Source: Isoetes taiwanensis (taxonomy: Eukaryota; Streptophyta; Lycopodiopsida; Isoetales; Isoetaceae). Taken from it: 64,000 nt of DNA. Below the pieces are notes generated by a model that was not told the origin of the DNA, searched no databases, and saw nothing but the letters and a program-made list of their open reading frames with translations. How positions within the stretch are numbered: the stretch's first letter is position 1; every line of letters begins with the position of its first letter. Of this stretch, positions 12,064 through 21,568 are shown piece by piece. The stretch covers positions 1,053,910 to 1,117,909 of the forward strand of contig JAJEKV010000147.1 in the NCBI GenBank assembly GCA_021234155.1, given 5' to 3'. The position numbers were made by a program, and so were the translations under genes.

Positions 12064-13371
12064 CTAGATCCAAGATATCAACTTGAAATAAATTGTTGTG
12101 TAGACAGCTATAGTTGCAACTGCAAAAATGTGTTGCCAGAAGAGCACAGAAGAGGCTTCCTTCTCTCCATATCCTCGTAAACTTGTCATAGCTCCTGATA
12201 ATATAGAACTAGGCATACTATGCTGCAGCATAAGAATGAAACGGTACATCTGAGAACTTTCCACCAGGAACCCCATCTTGTCTGCAAGAAGGACGACTCC
12301 AAGGCCTATTGGAGGTAAGATCACCAACCTAGTAACACAAATCCCAATTGTGGTCCTCAAACCAAGCTCAGATGAACCAGGTCCCCCAGCAAGCATTCCT
12401 CCCAAAACAAGCATGATGCAGGGCACCATTGCATTTCCAAGAATGCCTAGGCTATCTGTCACAAAACTAAGGGGTGCATCTTCTGTGAAAAGAAAAGAGT
12501 TCGTTGAAGAAATGGAGCCCAAAAGAATTGCAAGCAAAGAGGCAATAGTTGGAGGCTGCAGAATATGTTGCAAGGGAGTTCTTTCTGCCATGATTCTCAT
12601 CTTTCTTACCACCCTAGGTGCTGCAAGGCATCCTATCTTTTCCTTTTCTGGCTCTGGCCGCGGAGAATCTTGAAAAGATGCTGCCCTGAATATCTTGGAA
12701 AGGAAAGGGGTTCTTGTATGTTCCGTTTGAGCATCCTTCACTCCAGGCCATTCTGCTTCTAGCAACGGTGGCATATAAGGTTCATCTGGCTGTTCCAAAA
12801 CCCCATCCTCCGATACAAGCTCATAAAAGTCTCGAGGTGGCTCTAGCATATGATATACAAAAACATAGAGGACAATGATAGCAACCCACTGACCAAAAGA
12901 AATATATGCCACTCCACGTTGATTGCATGTATCTCCAAATGGATTCCAACCGTGACAGATTGAGGCAACCATTGCCAAAGGAATGTTACCAGTATTTCCT
13001 ATTCCTGTCAATATGATTGTAAGTCTGAAAAATTGGGGTGGAGGTTTGCATATGAGGGCCACTATCCATCCAAAGAAGCAGCCAATAGCAGAACTGAGTA
13101 AAACATTAACAGGAATAAACCACCATTCTGCCATCTCCTTTAAAGTTACCGATTTTCCAAGCTCTGTAAAGATTAGGCAGGGAAGAAACAGGGCAAATAC
13201 CAACTTACTTAAAAGCTTGCAAGCATCATGATTTATGACTCCGATCCGTGGCTGCGCCAAGATAGTACCCAATGCACACATGGAAAGGATTTTCAGAACA
13301 GGTACGATCGAAGGACCCAAAACATTGGGCTCTCTATGCACGGCCAGAAGGGATTGAAAAATGAAAGCCAT
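12064..13371 (-). CDS. PIN-LIKES (PILS) auxin efflux carrier family protein, copy 1
   Basis: This is a 435-residue, uninterrupted protein of the Mem_trans/PILS family. Family members are ER-membrane carriers that lower nuclear auxin availability by moving auxin into the ER lumen. The N-terminal hydrophobic block (about residues 10-185) carries PCLIFTELGKSVTLKEMAEW, the GIGNTGNIPLAM signature and FGQWVA. A hydrophilic loop (about 190-265) follows, then a second hydrophobic block with GGMLAGGPGSSELGLRTT, LQHSMPSSILSGAMTSLRG and SSVLFWQHIFA. Length and domain order match complete family members, and from memory the FGQWV...VYHMLEPP region is closest to the PILS2/PILS6 group. The start MAFIFQSLLAV is the first Met before the conserved REPNVLGPS. 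No intron interrupts the frame. A close paralogue lies at 59863-61197 on the same strand. Confidence 0.92.
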   Translation of the reverse strand: MAFIFQSLLAVHREPNVLGPSIVPVLKILSMCALGTILAQPRIGVINHDACKLLSKLVFALFLPCLIFTELGKSVTLKEMAEWWFIPVNVLLSSAIGCFFGWIVALICKPPPQFFRLTIILTGIGNTGNIPLAMVASICHGWNPFGDTCNQRGVAYISFGQWVAIIVLYVFVYHMLEPPRDFYELVSEDGVLEQPDEPYMPPLLEAEWPGVKDAQTEHTRTPFLSKIFRAASFQDSPRPEPEKEKIGCLAAPRVVRKMRIMAERTPLQHILQPPTIASLLAILLGSISSTNSFLFTEDAPLSFVTDSLGILGNAMVPCIMLVLGGMLAGGPGSSELGLRTTIGICVTRLVILPPIGLGVVLLADKMGFLVESSQMYRFILMLQHSMPSSILSGAMTSLRGYGEKEASSVLFWQHIFAVATIAVYTTIYFKLISWI

Positions 13372-13491
13372 AGCCAGCCCTGCTCCGCCCTGAGATGCTA
13401 GATACGGAGAAGAAGAACAGCTGCTTTAAACAGGAAAAAACAAGTGGAGGACTTATTAGGTTCTCTAAAAAGTGTAGAAGACGTGTCGACA

Positions 13492-13569
13492 TAAGACCTA
13501 GCAGTTCTTATATCCCTCGTCCCTACCTAGTAAGACCTAGCAGTTCTTATATCCCTCGTCCCTACCTAG
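13492..13569. repeat. Perfect 39-bp tandem duplication upstream of PILS copy 1
   Basis: A 39-bp unit beginning TAAGACCTAGCAG and ending CCCTACCTAG occurs twice with no mismatch (13492-13530 and 13531-13569). It lies 120-200 bp upstream of the minus-strand PILS start, so it is in the promoter or 5' leader region. The second copy ends where dispersed repeat B begins. Confidence 0.9.
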
Positions 13570-15271
13570 TAGTAGTACAACTACTTGGTTTTGTTTGTTA
13601 GAAAAGGTTTGAGCCCACTAAGGGGTGGCGAGCCAGTTAGGGTGGGCCACGTAAGGGCTCCCACGGGACCTTCTTCCACGTAAAAAATAAATAATTAAAT
13701 AAAAAAATAGACCATTGGATAAAAAAAAGTAATAAAAAATAAAAAATAAATAGACCATTGGATTTGCATGGAGGCTAGTCGATGATATGGCATAGTTCGA
13801 TGCCCCGGGATTGCCACTCATGTCATTCGAGATAACAAGATATAAAAATAGTTTGAAATTGGCAGAAATTTCTTTTGCCCGCTTATTACATTTTCCCAAT
13901 TTCTCTCGCCATGTCTTGTGCTTCCCAATTTCTCTCGCCACGTCTTGTGCATAAAAAGATAAGCTATGGTTCATTGCCCTTAAAATATACTTGAAATTCC
14001 AAATCAAGAACGGTGCAACTACCCTTGTCCTTTTCCTTTTTCACAAGCCTGTTTGACTCGTTCTTTTGGCCCATTGATGTTGGCTTTTCAAGATATGTTT
14101 CATTAAATATGCAAAAGACACCCGAAAATACACAATAGACAAGTCAATAGATTGCCTTCCTTTTCTTCTAGAGCTGGTCAGTAAAACCTTAAAGCACCCT
14201 ATAATATTTTCCTTCAACCATTCCATTGAAAAGTTTTTGAGGTAGGGGTTTTTTAATCCTAGTAATAATAGTTGTACTAGGCCATTGTATGGGTCCCATA
14301 GCCTCTTGGTCTTCGTGGACGTTAAAAAATCTATTCTATTTAATTCTTATGTGATTATCTATTGAAGTAGAGTCTGAAATGGCTATTTTTGCTATTGATT
14401 TTTTGTTTTTGTTTTTTTTTTTCTTTTTCTAACTACCCAAATAGCAGTTCTCTTTAACCAAGTTTTCAATATAACTATAACTAAAATGGTAATTCTTTCT
14501 TCAAATTTTTAGCACTAACCATAAAATTATAAAAACTATGAAATTAGAAAAACCATAAACACAAGATTAATTCAAAACTACCACCTCAAATTACATGCCC
14601 TCATAAATCTAACAACTCAAGCTATATGTCAATATGTCCAAAGGAGGCAAATGCAATTAGATTCTTTTGCCAGCAAAGTTCAAACATATTCGTTTAACAC
14701 AGGGTTTCCTTTGTATTTTTGTATGCTTTTGCTATGGTTTTCATATGATCAATTGGTGTATTACATGAGGTGTACTAATTAGTATATCTAGAGTGCATGT
14801 TACATTTTTTATATTTGAATAATATATTACTATGGTTTTGCATTGCATATGCTGTGCTTCATAACTAAATTGTTTTCTAAATTCCAAAAAGCACATGCAA
14901 GCATCAAGGCACTTCACTTTAATGTTAACGGGAGAAAGGGGTCTACGGATTTATATTTTAGGATTTCCAGATTTTGCAAGCGTGAAGAAAATTATTGCAG
15001 TCTTCTTGCAAAATATTCCAATAGCTTGTCAGGTATTATGGTGCAATTCTTGCAGAGAAAGTCCTTGGGAAGGCATTGAAGGTGTTGAAGTTATACAAAG
15101 CTATGCCATATCGTTCATTGCCTTGCAGGTTTAGGGGATATGGGAGTTAGAGTTTCATCGACTAAGAGTGATATATACCCATGTTTTCATTGTATTATTT
15201 TCGCTAACTTCATTTTTCTGATAGACAGTTGTGCTGTTACATTTTCTCAAGGACCAAATGTTCTAGCCTTG
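13562..15271. repeat. Dispersed repeat B, copy 1
   Basis: This roughly 1.7-kb segment is collinear with 36454-38533. Shared landmarks, in order, are CTACCTAGT, GTTTTGTTTGTTAGAAAAGG, GGGGTGGCGAGCCAGTTAGG, AGACCATTGGATTTGCATGG, the SINE-like tail, TTTGCCAGCAAAGTTCAAAC and GGACCAAATGTTCTAGCCTT. Copy 2 holds about 370 extra bases after the first landmark. The last 300 bp are coding-like on the plus strand (for example FCKREENYCSLLAKYSNSLS), but I do not recognise a protein. It is probably an old transposable element. A near-perfect 32-bp internal tandem duplication (CCCAATTTCTCTCGCC...) lies near 13894-13952. Confidence 0.7.
14224..14343 (+). repeat. SINE-like tail within repeat B
   Basis: TGGGTCCCATAGCCTCTTGG is followed by TCTTCGTGGACGTTAAAAAA and TCTATTCTATT. 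It is shared with the other family members listed for 2560-2725. It is also present in repeat B copy 2, so it was carried there by the larger duplication or is an integral part of the larger element. Confidence 0.55.
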
Positions 15272-16798
15272 CTTAGCAATGGGAGTGAAAGTTATATCTT
15301 ATGCAAAGCCCAATGCAAGCGATGTTGCAACTTGGGTATCCTGTTTCTAAACACAAGTTTGGGTAATTTCATATGGGAAGCATATACTTTCAATAATAAA
15401 CCCAGCAAGTGATTAAAATAGAGTCTATATTGGATTGTACAAGAAATTGCAGTAGCCAGACTAGATCAGAACCCTAGCAACAGGTTGCAGAACTTGGGCA
15501 TCCAAAATGGGTCTAACCTCTTCCGTTGTGCTAGTTCGTGTAATTCATCAAAATTTTCTTTATTGTTCTTTGTCATGTTCTTGTTGTATAACGAGCTCTT
15601 GATCGTTTCTGCTTCTATAATATAATAATATGAGATTGTTTTCTCTCGTTATTTTTATTCTACTTAAGATACTGGATATTATTGACACTAAAAAACACCT
15701 TTGGTATGAGGAGAGGAACAACACCCTTGGGATTGTATGACATGTATGTCATATCTTGACACCTAGCAGATTAAGAAGACAATCAAATTCATTGCAAATT
15801 TGCAGATACTTCTTTTGGTCCTTTTTTGTTATGACATACATTGTACTAAAAAATATATTCAATATCTTGTATGTCTAGGTTAGGATCAAGCAGGAGCCAT
15901 TATAGAATGTTGCGGGCTGTGACAAGCAATTAGTCTATTTGATGAGTGTGTATTCAGATTTGATGATTGGATGGTGTTTGAATTAATGATTATTAAATGG
16001 TTTTGTAAGACTGGAGCTATACGACCAACGAAGCATTCAATACAGTTATGTGGCACAACCATCTGAAACGGCATTTGTTTTAGTGGCTGAATCATTTGGA
16101 AGTGCATTCAATCATTTGCAGTGCAACGATTAACCATCCTCCTACTCGTAACTATTTGCTATTTACTTCATTTTACAAGCTTATATTAAGCAAATATGGG
16201 TTCAAGTGCCATGACCTCTTGGTCTTCGTGGACATTAAAAAATCTGTTCTATTCTGTTCTATTCTACTGGTTATCATCTAATGCAAATTCAAACTACTAT
16301 TATATATGTTTATAAAAAAAAACTTTAAGATTTTCTTAGGCCCTACGTATTGTTGCAGGCATGACAAGAGTTTGAGGGCAACATGCATCACCAAGTTTGT
16401 ATATCTTTAACGATCTTTTGAAGTAACCTGGGTTCGATGCAGGATCTTTAACGATTATATATTTTGCTAGATATTTTCCTCTAATATGTACAACACCTTT
16501 TTTGAGGGTGAAGGGGCCAATTTTTTTTTTTCCCACAACACAAACCATTACCTCCAAAAAAAGGGGAAGAAAGAGGGAATCCCCCTTTTTACCATCTTTT
16601 GTTACAAGGGGTGATGTACGGCAGTGAGAGGTTGGATGGGTATATATCCCCAAGGGTAAGACGAATTTGTTATTCGCCAAGAATAGTGTCTTATACTTTA
16701 AATGACCATTTCCTTGCCAATATCTTTAGTCAAATGGCCAAAATGTTGATATATCCCAAACCATCAAATAATGAATTGACCATTCCAATCCTTTAGCG
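15272..16798. other. Non-coding spacer between repeat B and the CT-tract transposon chain
   Basis: No gene is recognised. The 114-residue frame on the minus strand at 16336-16680 has low-complexity lysine and glycine content and no domain. A SINE-like tail sits at 16203-16268. The stretch ends in the first CT tract. Confidence 0.4.
16203..16268 (+). repeat. SINE-like tail, (TGTTC/TATTC)n
   Basis: GACCTCTTGGTCTTCGTGGA is followed by CATTAAAAAATCTGTTCTAT and further pentamers. The match to the other copies starts only about 20 bp upstream of GGTCTTCGTGG, so this copy is short or 5' truncated. Confidence 0.5.
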
Positions 16799-16869
16799 CT
16801 CTCTCTCTCTCTCTCTCCCTCCCCCTCCCTCCCTCCCTCCCTCCCTCCCTCCCTCCCCTCTCTCTCTCT
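16799..16869 (+). repeat. CT/CCT microsatellite at the left of H1
   Basis: This is a pyrimidine tract on the plus strand of (CT)n with an internal (CTCC)n section. It abuts the left terminal inverted repeat of the Harbinger-like element H1. Confidence 0.95.
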
Positions 16870-17202
16870 TAGGTTGGCCACATGCTCGCCAAAATATCCG
16901 TCTCTCGTGGCATACGACTCCTCTCAGAATTGTACGTATTTTTTTGGGAGGAGAGGAGAGAAGGCCATCTCTCGAGCTCTAACAGCGGCCGTTAGACTTC
17001 AATTTTTGGTTTCCCGCCGGAGAACAACTCCATCGGATCATTCCGGTAGGTCAAGTTTTTGTGGGATAATTCCCCTCCAATTTTGAATCGGCCTCCAAAA
17101 TATGGGATATTTCTTCCCCTGTTCCTGCTGGTAGGTAAGCTTTGTGGGATAATTCTTTTGTTGTGTTCTTTGTGTAGGGTTCCATTTCCCGGCCGTTCTA
17201 TC

Positions 17203-18249
17203 ATGGATCCATTGATTCTCAGAATGATTGCCATGCTATTGCGTGCTCTTACAATCGGAATCGCATTCCAAAGATTCTGTTTGCAGCTTCTGGAACTAAA
17301 CGAGCTTGAAGACCCAATGAATCTATTCGATGACGATGCCTTGCCAGAAAATGTCTGTTCTTCTGTGCTGCCTCATCTTTGATGTTAGCCGGATCATGTT
17401 GGGTTAGAAGGCCACCTAGAAGATTTTGGATTGCTCCAAGGCAAAGGACCCAATGGGATAATATAGATAATCACGCATGGAATTGTATAGCTTCTTTTGA
17501 AGATGATATGTGGCATCAATTTTACAGAATGAAGAGGGCCAGCTTTGAGAGATTAGTCAGTCTCGTTGTGCCTTATTTGATTAGGCCAGGGTTTAAGGTT
17601 AGGGCCTCAGTTGATCCCAGGAAAGCTGTAGCCATGGTTCTTTACTTTCTGTCACACGGTGATATGCCTTTGCATGTGGGTCAGAGATTCTATGTTGGAA
17701 AAGCTAGTGTAGAAATATACTAAAAAAATTACACTAGTGTTGGCCTCCAAGACAATGCTTTACAAAAGGTTTGTAGCCATGCCTTCTGGAGCAAGACTGA
17801 CTCAATGTATAAAAGAATTTCATGATGCAACAGGATTGCCAAATGTGTATGGTGCTGTTGATGGGTCCCATATTTTTTTATGGAGGAAACCCAAGAAGAG
17901 TGACAAAGGTGATGACTATTACAGTCGACACAAAAGGCACTCATGTCTGCTGCAGGGTATTGTCACACACAGCAGGCTTTTTATAAATGTATGTGTGACA
18001 AGAACTGGATCAGTCCAGGACTCAAATCAGTTCAAGAAGAGTTCCATTTACAACAAAATTGCATCCAAACTAATCTTGAACGAACCAGTTGTAACCTTAA
18101 GTGGCAGAAAGTTGAAGAAAGGTCAACCCACTGAAGACCAAATCCAGGTTAACATTCCTCCACTTTTGCTTGGTGATTCTGCCTATGCTGCCAGACCCTC
18201 TTCAACTTCTTCCCTAGAACTCTCCGACCATGAATCATGGTCGGAGTAG
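17203..18249 (+). pseudogene. H1 transposase (DDE_Tnp_4/Harbinger), broken
   Basis: It starts MDPLILRMIAMLLRAL, which aligns with the intact start of the H2 transposase. A frameshift falls near 17345-17382. A second disruption at 17720-17725 (VEIY followed by a stop, where H2 has VQKYTKKITL) splits the protein again. The first catalytic aspartate is in GAVDGSHI and the second in LLGDSAYA. Immediately after that motif the sequence diverges from H2 into an unrelated serine- and glutamate-rich segment, so the region with the third catalytic residue (NSFGIVKEKFR in H2) is missing. It cannot encode an active transposase. Confidence 0.85.
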
Positions 18250-18361
18250 TAGTTAGATTCATCAGAAGTCTCGTGGGAGACTTCGGATGAATCAATTGGG
18301 CCAGAATACTCCTCGCTGGAGTATTCTGAAGAAGAAGAAGAAGAAGAAGAAGAAGAAGAAG
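18222..18361. repeat. Three consecutive hairpins plus a GAA tract
   Basis: CTCCGACCATG (18222-18232) pairs with CATGGTCGGAG (18236-18246) over a 3-base loop. GATTCATCAGAAGTCTC (18256-18272) pairs with GAGACTTCGGATGAATC (18277-18293) with one mismatch. CAGAATACTCC (18302-18312) pairs with GGAGTATTCTG (18318-18328). A (GAA)n run follows. In the transposase frame, apart from two adjacent TAG codons, this reads as an acidic Ser/Glu-rich protein segment (SSEVSWETSDESIGPEYS, then a poly-Glu run), so it may be foreign coding sequence that replaced the transposase C-terminus. Confidence 0.85.
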
Positions 18362-18596
18362 AGGAAGATGCTGAGAGAGGAACGAGGGCGCTTGGGGGCC
18401 ATAGCGTGAATTCTAGAGGGTGGAGGGGTAAATGGGGGAAATTGATAAGACTGCCATTTAATGCTTTATGCTACGAAATCTACATGCCTACATGAACGTA
18501 CCAATCATTGAATAATAAGACAGTTAACCAATTTGAGACAGTTCTAAAAGAAACAAAAAGTGAAGTATAACAGAATGTATGAAAGTGAACATACCT

Positions 18597-19779
18597 TTAT
18601 ATTTTGTTTTTGGCTGCCAATTTGGCAATTTCGAGAAGTGTGTCCTTTGTCATCTGACATATGCTCTGGGTCATTGCTGCCATAGATTCAGCAATCTTCA
18701 AAGAATTGGCAGATCTAATTGTCTCCAATTCTCTAACCAATTCCATCTTCTTTGCAGATTCTTCCTTCATGAAATCCAGTTTTTTCATACGTATCTCCAA
18801 AAGTGCTTGCCATTTGTGAGATTCCAACAACAATATCTTCATCAATCACGCAATTTGGACTTCTTTTTCGCTTTGTTGGTTTTCCACAAACTCGTGTCGA
18901 TTGCATCATGCCGCAGATCTAGGGGAGGAGGAATCGTGTTGTTTTTCTGTGGGAGTTCGATTGTTTGGCATTTCATGAACCCTTGGGCTAGCTGAATTGT
19001 CAATGTTGACATTGACATTGGGAATCTCTTCATTACTCTCAAAAGGGTCATCAAAAAAAAGATCGAGAACCAACCGTCTCAAAGAAACCGAGAAAAATTA
19101 GTGTGCAAAAATCCATGACCTCAAAGGCTTCATTCCCAAATTCCCCATCATCACCAGCCCCTGGAATGGGATTATCAGAAGTCACTCCATATTTGACTTC
19201 TTTCATTCTATCAAACCATTGCCAACTTGAAGGTTCTGAACCCGTTTGACTGGAAGCCTCCTTCTCATCCTTGAATTTTGCCTGTAGCTTATCCCATTTG
19301 TTCTTCAATTGCCTGACTTTCACTAATCCATCTACAATTGGTTGCAATTTCACAAGAATTTCTCTCCATTGTGAATTAGAAAGATTCAGACTACCATTGG
19401 TAACCAGTTTCATTTCATTTAGAAGATTCAGGAAAGTGGAAACACCCTGATCTGTCCATTGGACTGGAGCCTTCCTGTTCTTTGTGTCTATTTGTTTGGG
19501 ATTTTCTTTTTCAAAAACAACAATAGCCATTGAATTATCGGGCTGATGAGAATCACTCACAGTACTGGGAGGTGCTTGGATTTTGCTGAGAACTCGTTTG
19601 CATCTCTTTTCCTTTGGTGGAGGAGCAGCCACAATAGGCTCGGAATTTGACTCCAAGCTCACGTTCATTGAAATTTGCCCTGTCATCTTCCGCATCTTCC
19701 TTGGAGCCATTTTTTCAATGCGAGGAGGCACAAAGGGTTTGCTGCTTGATGGCAGAGCAGATCTGGTTGCCTTAGACAT
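18597..19779 (-). pseudogene. H1 SANT/Myb-like DNA-binding accessory protein, broken
   Basis: This corresponds to the intact 361-residue protein of H2. The N-terminal part (19051-19779) retains the Myb/SANT-like core: VQWTDQGVSTFLNLL, NSQWREILVKLQPI, QLKNKWDKLQAKFKDEKE and PIPGAGDDGEFG. After that, frameshifts split the rest into pieces at 18842-19054 and 18597-18845. The last piece keeps the conserved C-terminal coiled-coil segment KKLDFMKEESAKKMELVREL. In plant Harbinger systems this protein recruits the transposase to element ends. Confidence 0.8.
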
Positions 19780-20216
19780 CCGAGTCTATCGAAATCAAGC
19801 TAATCAACCAAGAAACAATACCTGTCGGACTAGAATTCAATAAGAAAACAATGTAAGATCGAATTGAAATGAATTTACAAGGATCAAATGGGCTGAGAAA
19901 TACCTGTAGACCGAAAATCAATAGCGCTGATGGAAGAATAAGGGGGGAATTCAAGGAATTGCGCGGTGTTGAAGACCAAGAAACAGGGAAAAATGGCGCC
20001 CCGGGATTTCGACGAGGGAAATTTTTCGGTCATGAAATTCAGGCGACATAATGTTAGGGGGTTGTTTAGTTAGTGGCTAATGGAAACGCCCCTAATGGCT
20101 GTTAGGGGCGAATCATCTCTCGAGGTGAGAGTTAACTTTTTCCACTCTCACCCATCTCTCATTCTCTCTCGCCTCTCGTATTCTCTCTCATCTACTCTAA
20201 GTTCGCATGTGGCCAA

Positions 20217-20321
<105 letters not shown>

Positions 20322-20437
20322 TCTCTCTTTGTTGGTCGGTTTGTCCTCAACCTAAAACCGGATTTTCTCTGTAACTGGTGGGCGTCGAGGTAAAAGCTGT
20401 TCTGCGACAATCTGTGGCGGGCAGGGTGTGAGAACCA

Positions 20438-21568
20438 ATGGCAAAACCTAAGAAGGATGCCGTTTTATCTAAGGATGGGTCTTCCAGGGGAGGATCGGTT
20501 GCTGTTGCAGAAGGCACGAGCCCCATGAAAAATCCGGCAGAGGGCAAAAACAAGGCAGAAAATGGGTCTGCTGGAAAGGGATCGGCTGGAAAGGTCGAAC
20601 CTGATGGAGATGTATTGCAGAAGTTTAGAACAAGGAAAGCAACAACTCTGCTGGGAACAGGTATGGCAGAACCGGCCAAGGAGTCCAGACCAAAAAATGA
20701 TAAAAAAAAGGCTAAAATAATAGATGAAATGGACGATGTTGGTCTGGATTCGGACAGCTCCTCTGATTTAGACCTGGGTAACGCTGAAAGTTCTGCAACA
20801 GGAATTAAAAATACCTTGGAGGTTGAATCCATCACTAAGACCGCTGCTTTATTCCCTTTCGTGGAAGCTGGGATAGGACCAACGGATTTTGCAAGCATGA
20901 TGAGAACAGTAATAAAGGAATCAGTTCATGAAGCAGTGCAATCAGCACTTTCTGAGATGCGCGCTCTCATCGCAATGGAGGTTAAGAGAGAATTTGAATC
21001 TGTTAAGGCAGCTATCAGAGCAGAATATGAAGAGTTTAAGGCAGGGGTTATGATATCTTTGGAGCAACAAGCATGTATCAAAGAGAATGAGGCAGACAAT
21101 GAGAATACAGCCAAGAATGCAAACATGAATGAAGAATCAATTTATGAAATCAAACAACAGCTCGCAGACTTCATGGAATTACAAGAGCAAAGAAACAGGA
21201 CATTAAATCTCAGATTTGTTGGGCTACCAGAAGAGGAAAAAGAGAACACTAAGCTGAAAGTTTGTCAATACCTAGGTGAACATTTGCAAATTGAAGACAG
21301 CGGGGTCATTGACGCATTTCGAGTAGGTAAGAAGGGAAACTGGACCAGACATATGGTTGTAAAATTCCATAACAGAGAATATCGTTCTGCTGTATTGAGA
21401 AAAAGATCAATGTTAAAAGGGAATAATGTGTGGATAAATGAAGATTTGACTAAGGACCAACTCCAGGAATACAAAACTCAGGTGCAAATAATGAAGGAAG
21501 CGAGGCAAGCTGGAAAGAAGGCTTTTTGGAGAAATCGGGAAGTGGTTATTCAAGGAGATTCAGAATAG
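20438..21568 (+). CDS. LINE1 ORF1: L1 ORF1p-like RNA-binding chaperone
   Basis: The protein has 376 residues. Residues 1-125 are basic and acidic low-complexity sequence. About 150-260 is predicted coiled coil (repeated AIMEVKREFESVKAAI-like heptads). About 255-345 matches the L1 ORF1p RRM (Transposase_22): NLRFVGLPEEEKENT, VIDAFRVGKKG, MVVKFHNREYRSAV and NVWINEDLTKDQLQEY. The C-terminal end (KEARQAGKKAFWRNREVVI) resembles the L1 C-terminal domain. In L1 elements this protein trimerises and coats element RNA. Instead of the CCHC zinc knuckle common in plant LINE ORF1, an RRM is seen. It ends in TAG at 21566-21568, and the frame stays open beyond this into ORF2. Confidence 0.85.
   Translation: MAKPKKDAVLSKDGSSRGGSVAVAEGTSPMKNPAEGKNKAENGSAGKGSAGKVEPDGDVLQKFRTRKATTLLGTGMAEPAKESRPKNDKKKAKIIDEMDDVGLDSDSSSDLDLGNAESSATGIKNTLEVESITKTAALFPFVEAGIGPTDFASMMRTVIKESVHEAVQSALSEMRALIAMEVKREFESVKAAIRAEYEEFKAGVMISLEQQACIKENEADNENTAKNANMNEESIYEIKQQLADFMELQEQRNRTLNLRFVGLPEEEKENTKLKVCQYLGEHLQIEDSGVIDAFRVGKKGNWTRHMVVKFHNREYRSAVLRKRSMLKGNNVWINEDLTKDQLQEYKTQVQIMKEARQAGKKAFWRNREVVIQGDSE

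Noticed and set aside
12278-13231. Plus-strand ORFs opposite PILS copy 1 (and 60047-60637 opposite copy 2)
   Set aside because: They are antisense shadows of the conserved PILS frame with no independent domain.
16336-16680. 114-residue minus-strand ORF
   Set aside because: No domain, low-complexity lysine-rich part, no conserved partner. Treated as chance.
18222-18328. The hairpins as rho-independent terminators
   Set aside because: Bacterial terminator logic does not apply in this plant sequence, and the sequence reads as coding apart from two TAG codons.
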